Part shown: piece after piece, positions 44,835 to 52,388 of the stretch
Layout: every line of letters starts with the position of its first letter
Position numbering within the stretch: position 1 is the stretch's first letter
Assembly (NCBI RefSeq): GCF_024622045.1
Contig: NZ_JANKBP010000001.1
DNA from: Rodentibacter caecimuris
GTDB taxonomy: Bacteria > Pseudomonadota > Gammaproteobacteria > Enterobacterales > Pasteurellaceae
Reading direction: 5' to 3' (one strand)
DNA length: 64,000 bases
Notes under the pieces: generated by a model
Database searches by the model: none
The model's input: the letters and a program-made list of their open reading frames with translations, nothing else
Told to the model about the DNA's origin: nothing
Position numbers and translations under genes: made by a program

Positions 44835-45012
44835 ACTTTCTTGAATTATTCGCAAATGACTTCATTAATTGGCTTAGCTCGTCACAATTTTGTTTAAAAT
44901 TACGACAATGAGAGCAAATCGCCAAATGAAGACGTAATCCCCCCCTCTCTTGCAGAGTTAGCGAACGTTCATGGGAATCTGAAATGATTCTTGTAGCTTG
45001 ACGGCAACGCAT
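44833..45012 (-). CDS. Zinc-finger anti-sigma factor (59 residues)
   Basis: Too short for most gene callers. The frame runs MRCRQATRIISDSHERSL, a short basic region, then HLAICSHCRNFKQNCDELSQL. H-x3-C-x2-C (HLAICSHC) is the hallmark of ZAS/zf-HC2 anti-sigma factors, which hold ECF sigma factors and often respond to oxidation or zinc loss. No membrane helix, so it is a soluble cytoplasmic type. It begins 9 bp after the sigma stop, with GGAG in TAAGGAGCC overlapping the intergenic region, so it is co-transcribed. Confidence 0.82.
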   Translation of the reverse strand: MRCRQATRIISDSHERSLTLQERGGLRLHLAICSHCRNFKQNCDELSQLMKSFANNSRK

Positions 45013-45021
45013 AAAGGCTCC

Positions 45022-45570
45022 TTATAATTTTCGAGAAAGACAATGTTGCAGTTGTAAGCGTGCACGATAAAGTATAGTGTGTAAATTAGACTTACTTAAT
45101 CGGGCTTCTTGGCAAATTTCATCTGATGATAATTCTAAAACTTCACGCATCATAAAAACTCGAGCTTGTTGCGCAGGTAGATAAGTTAAGCAGGCTTCAA
45201 AAATTAGCCAAAATTCTTCGGCATAAATCTTTTCTTCATACTCTTTTAAATTACTCGGCGCATAGGTTAAATTCCAATGATCGACTTCATCAAAAAATGC
45301 ATTTGGTGAATCTTCATCTTCTATTTCACTTTCCAAAACAATGCGTCCTTTTTGACGCAAATAATCAATAATTTTATTCTTTAAAATGGCAAACATCCAG
45401 GTTTTAAATGCTGCCTTACGTTTAAAATGATCGATATTTTTAAACGCACTTAAAAAGGATTCTTGCACAAGATCTTCTGCAAGTTCATGGCTGTGTAATT
45501 GTAATTCGGCAAACTTCAACATTTGTTGCCGAATAGTATTTAATTCCTGTTCGGAAATGTGCTTAGGCAT
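45022..45570 (-). CDS. ECF-family RNA polymerase sigma factor
   Basis: 182 residues from ATG 45570 (AAGGAATAACA upstream; a start five codons earlier is weaker). Region 2 includes HELAEDLVQESFLSAFKNID and FKTWMFAILKNKIIDYLRQKGR. Region 4 includes LTYLPAQQARVFMMREVLELSSDEIC, then LSKSNLHTILYRARLQLQHCL. An acidic insert lies between the regions. Paired with the downstream ZAS anti-sigma gene. It resembles the sigma factor HI1459 of H. influenzae in type and neighbourhood. Its own upstream region shares an element with msrAB. Confidence 0.93.
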   Translation of the reverse strand: MPKHISEQELNTIRQQMLKFAELQLHSHELAEDLVQESFLSAFKNIDHFKRKAAFKTWMFAILKNKIIDYLRQKGRIVLESEIEDEDSPNAFFDEVDHWNLTYAPSNLKEYEEKIYAEEFWLIFEACLTYLPAQQARVFMMREVLELSSDEICQEARLSKSNLHTILYRARLQLQHCLSRKL

Positions 45571-45594
45571 TGTTATTCCTTTCAAAAAATCAGT

Positions 45595-45624
45595 AAGAAA
45601 TGAAAAGTTTCTTCGTTTCGTACC
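45595..45624 (-). promoter_or_regulatory. Candidate ECF promoter of the sigma gene
   Basis: On the minus strand, GTACGAAACGAA at 45612-45623 is about 42 bp upstream of the start, with TTTTC and TCTTAC downstream. GTA(A/C)GAAACGAA recurs upstream of msrAB. The spacing to the putative -10 differs by about 2 nt between the two sites, so the -10 call is uncertain. Confidence 0.45.
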
Positions 45625-45781
45625 AGTGAATGAGCCCCCACAGAATAATTAAAAAAATAGAGATATTCAACCCATTATCTATCTAATCTTTGGCAGTAAT
45701 CGGTATTTTCTATTAATATTTAATAAATTTGTTACAGATTGAGCGATAATTAGCCATCCTAATCTCTTTTACGACAAATAA

Positions 45782-45822
45782 AAATACCTGTGTCGGTTGT
45801 ATGATCTCGAAAACAGGTATTT
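45782..45822 (-). terminator. Terminator of the msrAB-ccdA-thioredoxin operon
   Basis: AAATACCTGT and ACAGGTATTT pair perfectly over 10 bp with a 21-nt loop; on the minus strand TTTTATTTG follows. About 55 bp past the thioredoxin-like stop. The rest of the gap to the sigma gene (about 290 bp in total) holds one uptake signal and the sigma promoter region. Confidence 0.65.
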
Positions 45823-45876
45823 GTCACATTATGGGAAAGACGTAATTTTAAAAATTTTAACCGCACTTATCCTATA

Positions 45877-46347
45877 TTATTGTTCGGCAAATTGACGAAT
45901 TTTCTCTGTATTTAGATGGCCGGGTACGGTTTTTTTGATATTTAAATCACCGTCTAAAAATACATTAAAAGGATAACCGCGTGCACGGGCTCGGTCAATG
46001 ATTTCCCCTTTTTCATCAAGTAACACCGTAATATTTTTGTATTCTAACCCTTTGTACCATTCAATGAAATCTGCCGTTGCTTTCTCTCCTTTATGAGAGG
46101 GGGAAACAAGAGTAATGATTTCAAAATTTTGATGTTGTTCGGCACTTAAATCGTCAATTTCCGCCAAGCCGGCTAAGCAGATAGGGCACCATGACGCCCA
46201 CATTTTCACATACACCGGTTTTCCTTTGTATTGGTCAAGCGTAACAGGTTGATTGTTTAAATCCTTGAGTGGTACGTCTGCCAAGTTGGTTTTTGCGAAA
46301 GCCTGAAAGCTAAATATCATTAATAAGATTGAGAGTAATTTTTTCAT
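45877..46347 (-). CDS. Periplasmic TlpA/ResA-like thioredoxin
   Basis: 156 residues with a signal peptide (MKKLLSILLMIFSFQAFA). Redoxin fold with the active site WASWCPICLAGL (CPIC) near residue 54 and a cis-Pro region ARGYPFNVFLDG. It probably passes electrons from the CcdA-like membrane protein to periplasmic MsrAB. In Neisseria PilB this domain is fused to MsrAB; here it is a separate gene of the same operon. Ribosome site AAAGGAAAA. Confidence 0.9.
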   Translation of the reverse strand: MKKLLSILLMIFSFQAFAKTNLADVPLKDLNNQPVTLDQYKGKPVYVKMWASWCPICLAGLAEIDDLSAEQHQNFEIITLVSPSHKGEKATADFIEWYKGLEYKNITVLLDEKGEIIDRARARGYPFNVFLDGDLNIKKTVPGHLNTEKIRQFAEQ

Positions 46348-46450
46348 TTATTTTTTCCTTTTTGTTCAGCCATACAAGCAGTATGGTTTTATTTAATTCA
46401 AGCCATATTCCACTGTGTGGCTTGGTTCATAAAGTCGCATAGCGAGACCG

Positions 46451-47092
46451 CTAGGCTAAGTTATTGGTGATTAATAAAAATCCCATCACAATAATTAAAA
46501 TTCCACCGCCAATTTTGAATTTGTCTAAGTGCTTATTTAAGCTTTTAGTCCGTTTAAGCAAACTATCGGAGAAGAGTGAAAACAGCATAAAAGGAGTTGC
46601 CAAGCCAAGCACATAAACAAACATCATAGAGGCACCGTAAATTGCCGAACCTTCATCACCGGAAAGCGCAAGAACCGAGGCGAGGATTGGGCCAATGCAG
46701 GGCGTCCAGCCAAGACTAAAGGTTAAGCCCAGTACGAATGCCTCAAGTGCGGTCGATTTTCCCGATGTTTTGATCGCCACTAATTTAGTACGTTCAAGTA
46801 AGTCGATTTTGGCGATCCCAAGTTGGTGGATACCAAGAATAATCACGATGACACCAGCAATCACACGAGTGGTATGACTGAATAAAATGTTCCCCAAAAA
46901 GCCAAAGCTAAAGCCAAGGCTCACAAAGGTAAGCGAAAGTCCTAAGATAAATAAAAAGGTATTAAGGACTTTTTTCCCTCCCTTACTGAGAATACCAAAA
47001 TAAATAGGGATGATCGGAAAAATACAAGGGGAAAGAAAAGAAGCAATCCCAGCTAAAAATACTGTACCGATAAGAAGTTGTTGGTCTAACAT
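46451..47092 (-). CDS. CcdA/DsbD-type transmembrane electron carrier
   Basis: 213 residues with six hydrophobic helices. The two conserved Cys are in SFLSPCIFPIIPIYFG near the N-terminus and SLGWTPCIGPILASVL in the middle, as in CcdA and the membrane core of DsbD. It moves reducing power from cytoplasmic thioredoxin to the periplasm. Between msrAB (58 bp) and the thioredoxin-like gene (103 bp). That latter gap contains two small hairpins (CCATAC/GTATGG and AAGCCA/TGGCTT). Confidence 0.9.
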   Translation of the reverse strand: MLDQQLLIGTVFLAGIASFLSPCIFPIIPIYFGILSKGGKKVLNTFLFILGLSLTFVSLGFSFGFLGNILFSHTTRVIAGVIVIILGIHQLGIAKIDLLERTKLVAIKTSGKSTALEAFVLGLTFSLGWTPCIGPILASVLALSGDEGSAIYGASMMFVYVLGLATPFMLFSLFSDSLLKRTKSLNKHLDKFKIGGGILIIVMGFLLITNNLA

Positions 47093-47150
47093 AGTTTAAT
47101 TTCCTGATATTTTAAAGGTGAGTGAACAGCGTTCACATATCCTATTAACA

Positions 47151-48218
47151 TTATTTTTTAATCGTTTTCACTAAATACCCGTATCCGGCTTTTTCCATTT
47201 CAGCCAAGGGAATAAATTTGATCGAGGCACTGTTAATGCAATAACGCAAACCGCCTTTATCTTTTGGGCCATCATCAAAAACGTGTCCCAAATGCGCATT
47301 ACCACTGCGACTCAATACTTCGGTGCGTTGCATATTAAAGCTGTTGTCGGTTTGATAATGCACCACCTCTTTGGCTATTGGGTGGGTGAAACTCGGCCAA
47401 CCACAGTCTGATTCAAATTTGTCATTGGATGAAAACATCGGTTCACCGGTAGTGATATCAACATAAATACCCGGTTGGAAATTATCCCAATATTCATTGC
47501 TGAAAGAACGCTCAGTATTCTTATTTTGTGTCACCGAATATTGCAATGGTGTTAATTTTGCTTTGAGTGTTTCATCGCTTGGTTTTGGGTAATCTTTTTC
47601 ATTAATCATCGGTTCGTCTGCCTGTGTAATGTCGATATGACAATAGCCATTCGGATTTTTTTTCAAATAATCTTGGTGATATTCTTCCGCTTCCGTATAG
47701 TTTTTCAGCGGTTCTACTTCAATTTGAATTTTATTTTTATACTTCGTTTGAAGTGTGGAAATTGCTTGGTCGATCACTGTTTTATCTGTGGCATCTTGAT
47801 AGTAAACCCCGGTGCGATATTGACGACCTCTGTCATTGCCTTGTTTGTTCACACTGGTTGGATCGATCACTTTGAAATAGTATTGCAACAATTTATCGAG
47901 TGAAATTTGGTTTGCATCGTAAGTGACTTTTACCGCTTCGGCGTGATCGGTAACAGCTAGAAGCGCATAGCTGGTTTTATCGGTGTTGCCGTTGGCATAA
48001 CCCGAAACCGCCTCTTTCACGCCATAAATACGCTCCATGTATGCCTCTACCCCCCAAAAACAGCCACCGGCTAAATAAATTTCACGTATATTTTGTTGAG
48101 GTGTAATCATGGCTTTTTGCTCCATATTTTGCGTTGGTGTTGTTTTTTCTACTGCCAAAATAGATTGGCTTGTGGCACAAAGTGCGGTTAAAAATAGAAA
48201 GATTTTTGACAATTTCAC
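47151..48218 (-). CDS. msrAB: Periplasmic methionine sulfoxide reductase MsrA-MsrB fusion
   Basis: Repairs oxidised methionines (both S and R epimers) in envelope proteins. 355 residues. Signal peptide ends about SILA|VEK. The MsrA domain (about 45-195) has the catalytic Cys53 in GGCFWGVEAYMERIYGVKEA. The MsrB domain (about 220-350) has DCGWPSFTHPI, GNAHLGHVFDDGP and catalytic Cys in GLRYCINSASIKF. The GTG start follows AAGGAG. First gene of the msrAB-ccdA-thioredoxin operon; an ECF-promoter-like element lies about 54 bp upstream. Confidence 0.96.
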   Translation of the reverse strand: MKLSKIFLFLTALCATSQSILAVEKTTPTQNMEQKAMITPQQNIREIYLAGGCFWGVEAYMERIYGVKEAVSGYANGNTDKTSYALLAVTDHAEAVKVTYDANQISLDKLLQYYFKVIDPTSVNKQGNDRGRQYRTGVYYQDATDKTVIDQAISTLQTKYKNKIQIEVEPLKNYTEAEEYHQDYLKKNPNGYCHIDITQADEPMINEKDYPKPSDETLKAKLTPLQYSVTQNKNTERSFSNEYWDNFQPGIYVDITTGEPMFSSNDKFESDCGWPSFTHPIAKEVVHYQTDNSFNMQRTEVLSRSGNAHLGHVFDDGPKDKGGLRYCINSASIKFIPLAEMEKAGYGYLVKTIKK

Positions 48219-48254
48219 TGTCGATTCTCCTTTTTAATATCCAAGTAATATTGT

Positions 48255-48283
48255 TTTAGACTGGAAAAGCGTTCGTTTCTTAC
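48255..48283 (-). promoter_or_regulatory. Candidate ECF promoter of the msrAB operon
   Basis: Minus-strand GTAAGAAACGAA at 48272-48283, then TTTTC and TCTAAA. It shares 11 of 12 bases with the element upstream of the ECF sigma gene. Not found at the other starts I checked by eye (catalase, the secreted protein at 42105-42758, ytfJ). Confidence 0.45.
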
Positions 48284-48447
48284 AAATTTTTTCAATCGGT
48301 AGCTTGAAGAGCGGAGGGGAGTGGAGTAAAAAATAGCTTATTTTTTATTCGCAAACTCTTAGGTGAGGCAGGGAATTTTAGATAACTCCCTGTTTTTTAT
48401 TTCTCGGTTAATACAAATAGCCTAGCCATAATATTTGGCTACTTCGA

Positions 48448-49110
48448 TTATTTTGTTTTCTTCGGTAACTTATCTTGTTCTTCCGGTGATAATTCTTGAT
48501 AGTTAAATACTGGTAGTCCCCATGCAAAACGAATCGCTAAAACCCGTAGTGTAAAGCTCGTGATTAGGGTGATTAATACTGCAACGGTGTGTTCTATTTG
48601 GAGTGTGCTGAGTGAGTAGTAGGTAAGAGTAGCGAAAAGGGAAACACTGGCATAAAGTTCTTTTTGGAATACCAGGGGAATACGGTTACAGAGTAAATCC
48701 CGTAATACACCGCCAAATGCACCAGTGATGCAACCTGCGATACAGACAATCGTGACGCCATGCCCCATATCTATGGCAATTTGGGCACCGATGATAGAAA
48801 ATACGACTAATCCCATGGCATCCAATACTAAGAAAATGGTGCGGAAGTAACGCATAAAGTGGTTAATAAACGGGGCAACATAAACCGTAATGACTGCCGC
48901 ACTTGCCACAATTAAAAAATACTCAGGATGTTTGACCCAGCCTAAAGGATAGTGACCTAATAGCACATCGCGTACGGAACCACCTCCGATAGCGGTTACA
49001 GAGGCAATAATAATCACCCCGAAAATATCCATTTTTTCTCTGCCGGCTGCCAATGCCCCGGTCATACCCTCGGCGGTAATGCCGATAATATATAAAATAC
49101 TGAGTAACAT
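48448..49110 (-). CDS. UPF0126/TRIC-like membrane protein (YadS family)
   Basis: Seven-helix inner-membrane protein, 220 residues, made of two repeats. GREKMDIFGVIIIASVTAIGGGSVRDVLLG in the first half and GCITGAFGGVLRDLL in the second carry the G-G-x-x-R-D repeat motif of UPF0126, related to TRIC cation channels. Substrate unknown. Start ATG after TAGGAAC. Probably monocistronic. The 229-bp gap to msrAB has a weak hairpin near 48370-48396. Confidence 0.87.
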   Translation of the reverse strand: MLLSILYIIGITAEGMTGALAAGREKMDIFGVIIIASVTAIGGGSVRDVLLGHYPLGWVKHPEYFLIVASAAVITVYVAPFINHFMRYFRTIFLVLDAMGLVVFSIIGAQIAIDMGHGVTIVCIAGCITGAFGGVLRDLLCNRIPLVFQKELYASVSLFATLTYYSLSTLQIEHTVAVLITLITSFTLRVLAIRFAWGLPVFNYQELSPEEQDKLPKKTK

Positions 49111-49208
49111 TTGAGTTCCTAAAGTGCGGTCAAAATTGTGTCCATTCTACTTTAAAACATCGTGAATTTTTAGCATAATGGCGCATTATTTTTCTATATT
49201 TTTCAATT

Positions 49209-50012
49209 ATGTCAGAACAATCCTCCAAATTTTCCGTGCAGCTATTCTCGATACTGACTCTTTGTCTGCTGTTGGTTGTTGAGTTTTTTATCTTTGCGTT
49301 AAAATCTCAAACACAGGCAATTCCTCATTTAGGATTAGCGGTGTTGGTGGCACAATTATTTTCTTTATTGGTGTTTTATAAAGGTGAAATTTGTCCCGGA
49401 CAGCGAGGGCGGTTGGTTAAAGTGAATGTAGCTTTTGCATTCTATTGGATCATATGGATGGTGGTGAGTCTTTTACCCGATTATCGCCATACCTTTATCA
49501 ATATAATGAGCCTGTGCGGTTTATCTGTGGTGTATTTCATTTGGAAACAATCAAAAGTTGAGAAAGCCCGCCATAGTTTTTTATTGATGGCAATCTTAAT
49601 GGCTGGTTTAGGCGGATTGGGCTATTTTATGTTATTTAGCCGGCTACCTTTGGCAGCCTTTGCCGAATATAATCCTATCGCTCAGATTTTATCCGGGGTG
49701 ATATTGGTGAATTTAGCGTTAGTGATAGCGAAAAACCGTTTGCAAAATTTTATTGCCTTGTTACCTCTATTAATGATTGTTTTACTGGCTTTAAATGCTT
49801 TGGCAATATTTATTTTCTTGATCTTTATCGGTTTGCAAAATGGGTTCAATTCGGAGAGTATTTTTGCCTACGCCATTTATTTTATTTGTCATTTTGTGAT
49901 TGCAGCGATTTTAGTTATTCATAGTTTCCAAAAATGGGCATTAAGCCTGAACACATTATTTATTTTGCTGTTTATCGGCATTTGTTTGCCATTATGGATG
50001 GTGTTTGTATAG
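49209..50012 (+). CDS. Polytopic membrane protein of unknown function
   Basis: 267 residues, almost wholly hydrophobic, with about eight predicted membrane helices from FSVQLFSILTLCLLLVV to LFILLFIGICLPLWMVF. A short polar loop (KGEICPGQRGRLVKVN) and another (KQSKVEKARHS) are the only charged stretches. No motif recognised. The position next to the YadS-family gene is like H. influenzae HI1240-HI1241 as I remember it. Weak ribosome site. Ends at an uptake-signal terminator. Confidence 0.78.
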   Translation: MSEQSSKFSVQLFSILTLCLLLVVEFFIFALKSQTQAIPHLGLAVLVAQLFSLLVFYKGEICPGQRGRLVKVNVAFAFYWIIWMVVSLLPDYRHTFINIMSLCGLSVVYFIWKQSKVEKARHSFLLMAILMAGLGGLGYFMLFSRLPLAAFAEYNPIAQILSGVILVNLALVIAKNRLQNFIALLPLLMIVLLALNALAIFIFLIFIGLQNGFNSESIFAYAIYFICHFVIAAILVIHSFQKWALSLNTLFILLFIGICLPLWMVFV

Positions 50013-50015
50013 AAA

Positions 50016-50046
50016 AAAGTGCGGTTAAATTTGACCGCACTTTTGT
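50016..50046. terminator. Inverted uptake-signal terminator
   Basis: AAGTGCGGT (50017) and ACCGCACTT (50034) pair, extended by TTAAA/TTTGA, with A and T runs outside. Serves both convergent genes. Confidence 0.85.
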
Positions 50047-50049
50047 TTT

Positions 50050-50268
50050 TTATTCTATCGCTTTCTTTTTCAAGTAAGCATAAAGCTCATCTTTAATTCG
50101 TAGTTTTTCTTTCTTTAAGATTTCAATTTCCGTATGGGTTGCAAGCTGAATGTTTTCTTCTTTATTTTTAATATCTTGATCTAATTCATTATGCTTGTTA
50201 AATAGACGCTCAAAGTAAGCATCATTATTTTTAAGTTTAGTGATTAAGTCTCTGAATTCGGGAAACAT
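50050..50268 (-). CDS. YdcH-like DUF465 small protein
   Basis: 72 residues, all-helical and strongly charged: MFPEFRDLITKLKNNDAYF, then FNKHNELDQDIKNKE and a final LKKEKLRIKDELYAYLKKK. This matches the YdcH/DUF465 family of short two-helix proteins found across Proteobacteria, function unknown. Start ATG after TAGGAGC. It is monocistronic and divergent from serS with a 248-bp gap. Confidence 0.88.
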   Translation of the reverse strand: MFPEFRDLITKLKNNDAYFERLFNKHNELDQDIKNKEENIQLATHTEIEILKKEKLRIKDELYAYLKKKAIE

Positions 50269-50516
50269 ATTAAGCTCCTATAGTGATAAAAACTATCTTT
50301 ACTTTACTCTTTTTATAAAAAATTAATAGTGGGGAATGATAAAAGTGTGAACTGGATCAAAAATAAAATCACGGTGTTTAAAAGTGAAAAATGACGCTTT
50401 AAAATTTTTTAATTTTTATAAAATCCTTGCTATCTCTTGGCTTTTAACTGGTTTATTTTATCAATCCACGCTAGAATACGAGCACTCTCATTTCAAACAA
50501 ATACTAAGGAAGTTCA

Positions 50517-51806
50517 ATGATTGATCCGAATCTAATCCGCAATAATTTAGCGGAAGTTGCAGAAAAACTAAAAATTAAACGTAACTTCATTCTTGATACC
50601 GAAAAACTTGTGGCGTTGGAAGAACAGCGTAAAACGCTTCAAGTTAAAACCGAAACTTTACAGGCGGAACGTAATACCCGATCGAAAGCTATCGGGGCGG
50701 CAAAAGCCCGTGGTGAGGATATCGCCCCGTTACTTGCCGAAGTCGATAATATGGGCAACCAATTAAATGAAGCGAAAACTCAATTAGATGAAGTTTTAGC
50801 GGAAATCAATCAAATTGCATTAACTATTCCAAATTTACCGGCAGATGAAGTGCCGCTTGGTAAAGACGATTCGGAAAACCTCGAAATTTTACGTTGGGGA
50901 ACGCCAAGAATTTTTGATTTTGAAATTAAGGATCATGTTACTTTAGGCGAGCAAATTGACGGTTTGGATTTTGCCGCCGGAGCAAAATTGGCGGGGGCGC
51001 GTTTTGCTGTGATGAAAGGGCAAATTGCTAAAATGCATCGTGCTTTAGCCCAATTTATGTTGGATCTTCACTCTGAACAACATGGTTATTTAGAAACCTA
51101 TGTGCCTTATTTGGTGAATCATGCAACTCTTTACGGTACAGGGCAATTACCAAAATTTGGTGAGGATTTATTTCACACCAATGCCTTAGAAGGTGAGCAG
51201 CCTTACGCATTAATTCCAACGGCGGAAGTACCGGTAACGAATTTAGTCCGTGATGTGATTCTTGATGACGCAGAATTGCCGATCAAAATGACCGCACATA
51301 CGCCATGTTTCCGTTCAGAGGCAGGATCTTACGGACGTGATACAAGAGGATTAATTCGTATGCACCAGTTTGATAAAGTGGAAATGGTGCAAATTGTTGA
51401 TCCGGATAAATCAATGGAAGCCCTTGAAGAATTAACCGGTCATGCGGAAAAAGTATTGCAATTGCTCAATCTTCCTTATCGTAAAGTATTACTTTGTACC
51501 GGTGATATGGGCTTTGGTTCTTGTAAAACCTATGATTTGGAAGTGTGGGTGCCGGCACAGGATACTTATCGTGAGATTTCTTCTTGTTCTAATATGTGGG
51601 ATTTCCAAGCCCGTCGTATGCAAGCCCGCTGCAAAGCAAAAGGCGATAAGAAAACCCGTTTAGTGCATACGTTAAATGGCTCGGGGTTAGCAGTAGGGCG
51701 TACGTTAGTTGCCGTACTTGAAAACTATCAAAATGCCGACGGCTCAGTTACCGTACCGGAAGTTTTGCGTCCGTATATGGGGGGATTAGAGGTTATCGGC
51801 AAATAA
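50517..51806 (+). CDS. serS: Seryl-tRNA synthetase
   Basis: Charges tRNA-Ser and tRNA-Sec. 429 residues: N-terminal tRNA-binding coiled coil (about 30-105) and a class II catalytic domain with motif 2 FRSEAGSYGRDTRGLIRMHQF and motif 3 LNGSGLAVGRTLVAVLENYQ. Start ATG after AAGGAAG. No T-box or other leader was seen in the 248-bp gap before it. Confidence 0.98.
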   Translation: MIDPNLIRNNLAEVAEKLKIKRNFILDTEKLVALEEQRKTLQVKTETLQAERNTRSKAIGAAKARGEDIAPLLAEVDNMGNQLNEAKTQLDEVLAEINQIALTIPNLPADEVPLGKDDSENLEILRWGTPRIFDFEIKDHVTLGEQIDGLDFAAGAKLAGARFAVMKGQIAKMHRALAQFMLDLHSEQHGYLETYVPYLVNHATLYGTGQLPKFGEDLFHTNALEGEQPYALIPTAEVPVTNLVRDVILDDAELPIKMTAHTPCFRSEAGSYGRDTRGLIRMHQFDKVEMVQIVDPDKSMEALEELTGHAEKVLQLLNLPYRKVLLCTGDMGFGSCKTYDLEVWVPAQDTYREISSCSNMWDFQARRMQARCKAKGDKKTRLVHTLNGSGLAVGRTLVAVLENYQNADGSVTVPEVLRPYMGGLEVIGK

Positions 51807-51826
51807 TACCGATATTCAGCTAGTAA

Positions 51827-51856
51827 AAAGTGCGGTCAATTTTAACCGCACTTTTT
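51827..51856. terminator. Inverted uptake-signal terminator between serS and tpx
   Basis: AAGTGCGGT (51828) and ACCGCACTT (51845) form a stem followed by five T on the plus side and four on the minus side. Confidence 0.87.
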
Positions 51857-51881
51857 GTTTTCTATATACTACAACCGTTTT

Positions 51882-52379
51882 TTATAATACTGCTACTGCT
51901 GCATCATAATTCGGTTCACTTTTAATTTCAGACACCAATTCGCTGTGTAATACATTGTTGTTTTCATCTAACACGATCACAGAGCGGGCGGTTAAACCGG
52001 CAATCGGGCCTGTTGCAATATCTATACCTAAGTTCTCATGAACATCTTTATGACGGAAAGTAGAAAGTGTTTGCACATTTTCAATGCCCTCAGCACCACA
52101 AAAACGGGCTTGAGCAAAAGGGAGATCCGCTGAAATACATAATACGACGGTATTTTCCAAATTTGCCGCACGTTGGTTGAATACGCGTACCGATGTCGCA
52201 CAAATGCCGGTATCAATACTTGGGAAAATATTTAATACTTTGCGTTTTCCTGCAAAACTTTCTAAGGTGACATCCGCCAGATCTTTATTGGTTAAGATAA
52301 GATTATCGACTTTTTCACCTTTTTGTGGAAAATTGCCTTTAATTTCAATGGGATTTCCCATCATTGTTACTGCTGTCAT
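51882..52379 (-). CDS. tpx: Thiol peroxidase Tpx
   Basis: Atypical 2-Cys peroxiredoxin that reduces peroxides with thioredoxin. 165 residues. Peroxidatic Cys60 in SIDTGICATSVRVFN and resolving Cys94 in PFAQARFCGAEG are spaced as in E. coli Tpx. Start ATG after TAGGAGC, which overlaps the hisC stop region. Only 9 bp separate it from hisC, so it is probably the third gene of a serC-hisC-tpx transcript. Confidence 0.97.
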   Translation of the reverse strand: MTAVTMMGNPIEIKGNFPQKGEKVDNLILTNKDLADVTLESFAGKRKVLNIFPSIDTGICATSVRVFNQRAANLENTVVLCISADLPFAQARFCGAEGIENVQTLSTFRHKDVHENLGIDIATGPIAGLTARSVIVLDENNNVLHSELVSEIKSEPNYDAAVAVL

Positions 52380-52388
52380 AAAAAGCTC

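Noticed and set aside
51442..51663. ORF overlapping serS
   Set aside because: Alternative frame of the conserved catalytic core of serS.
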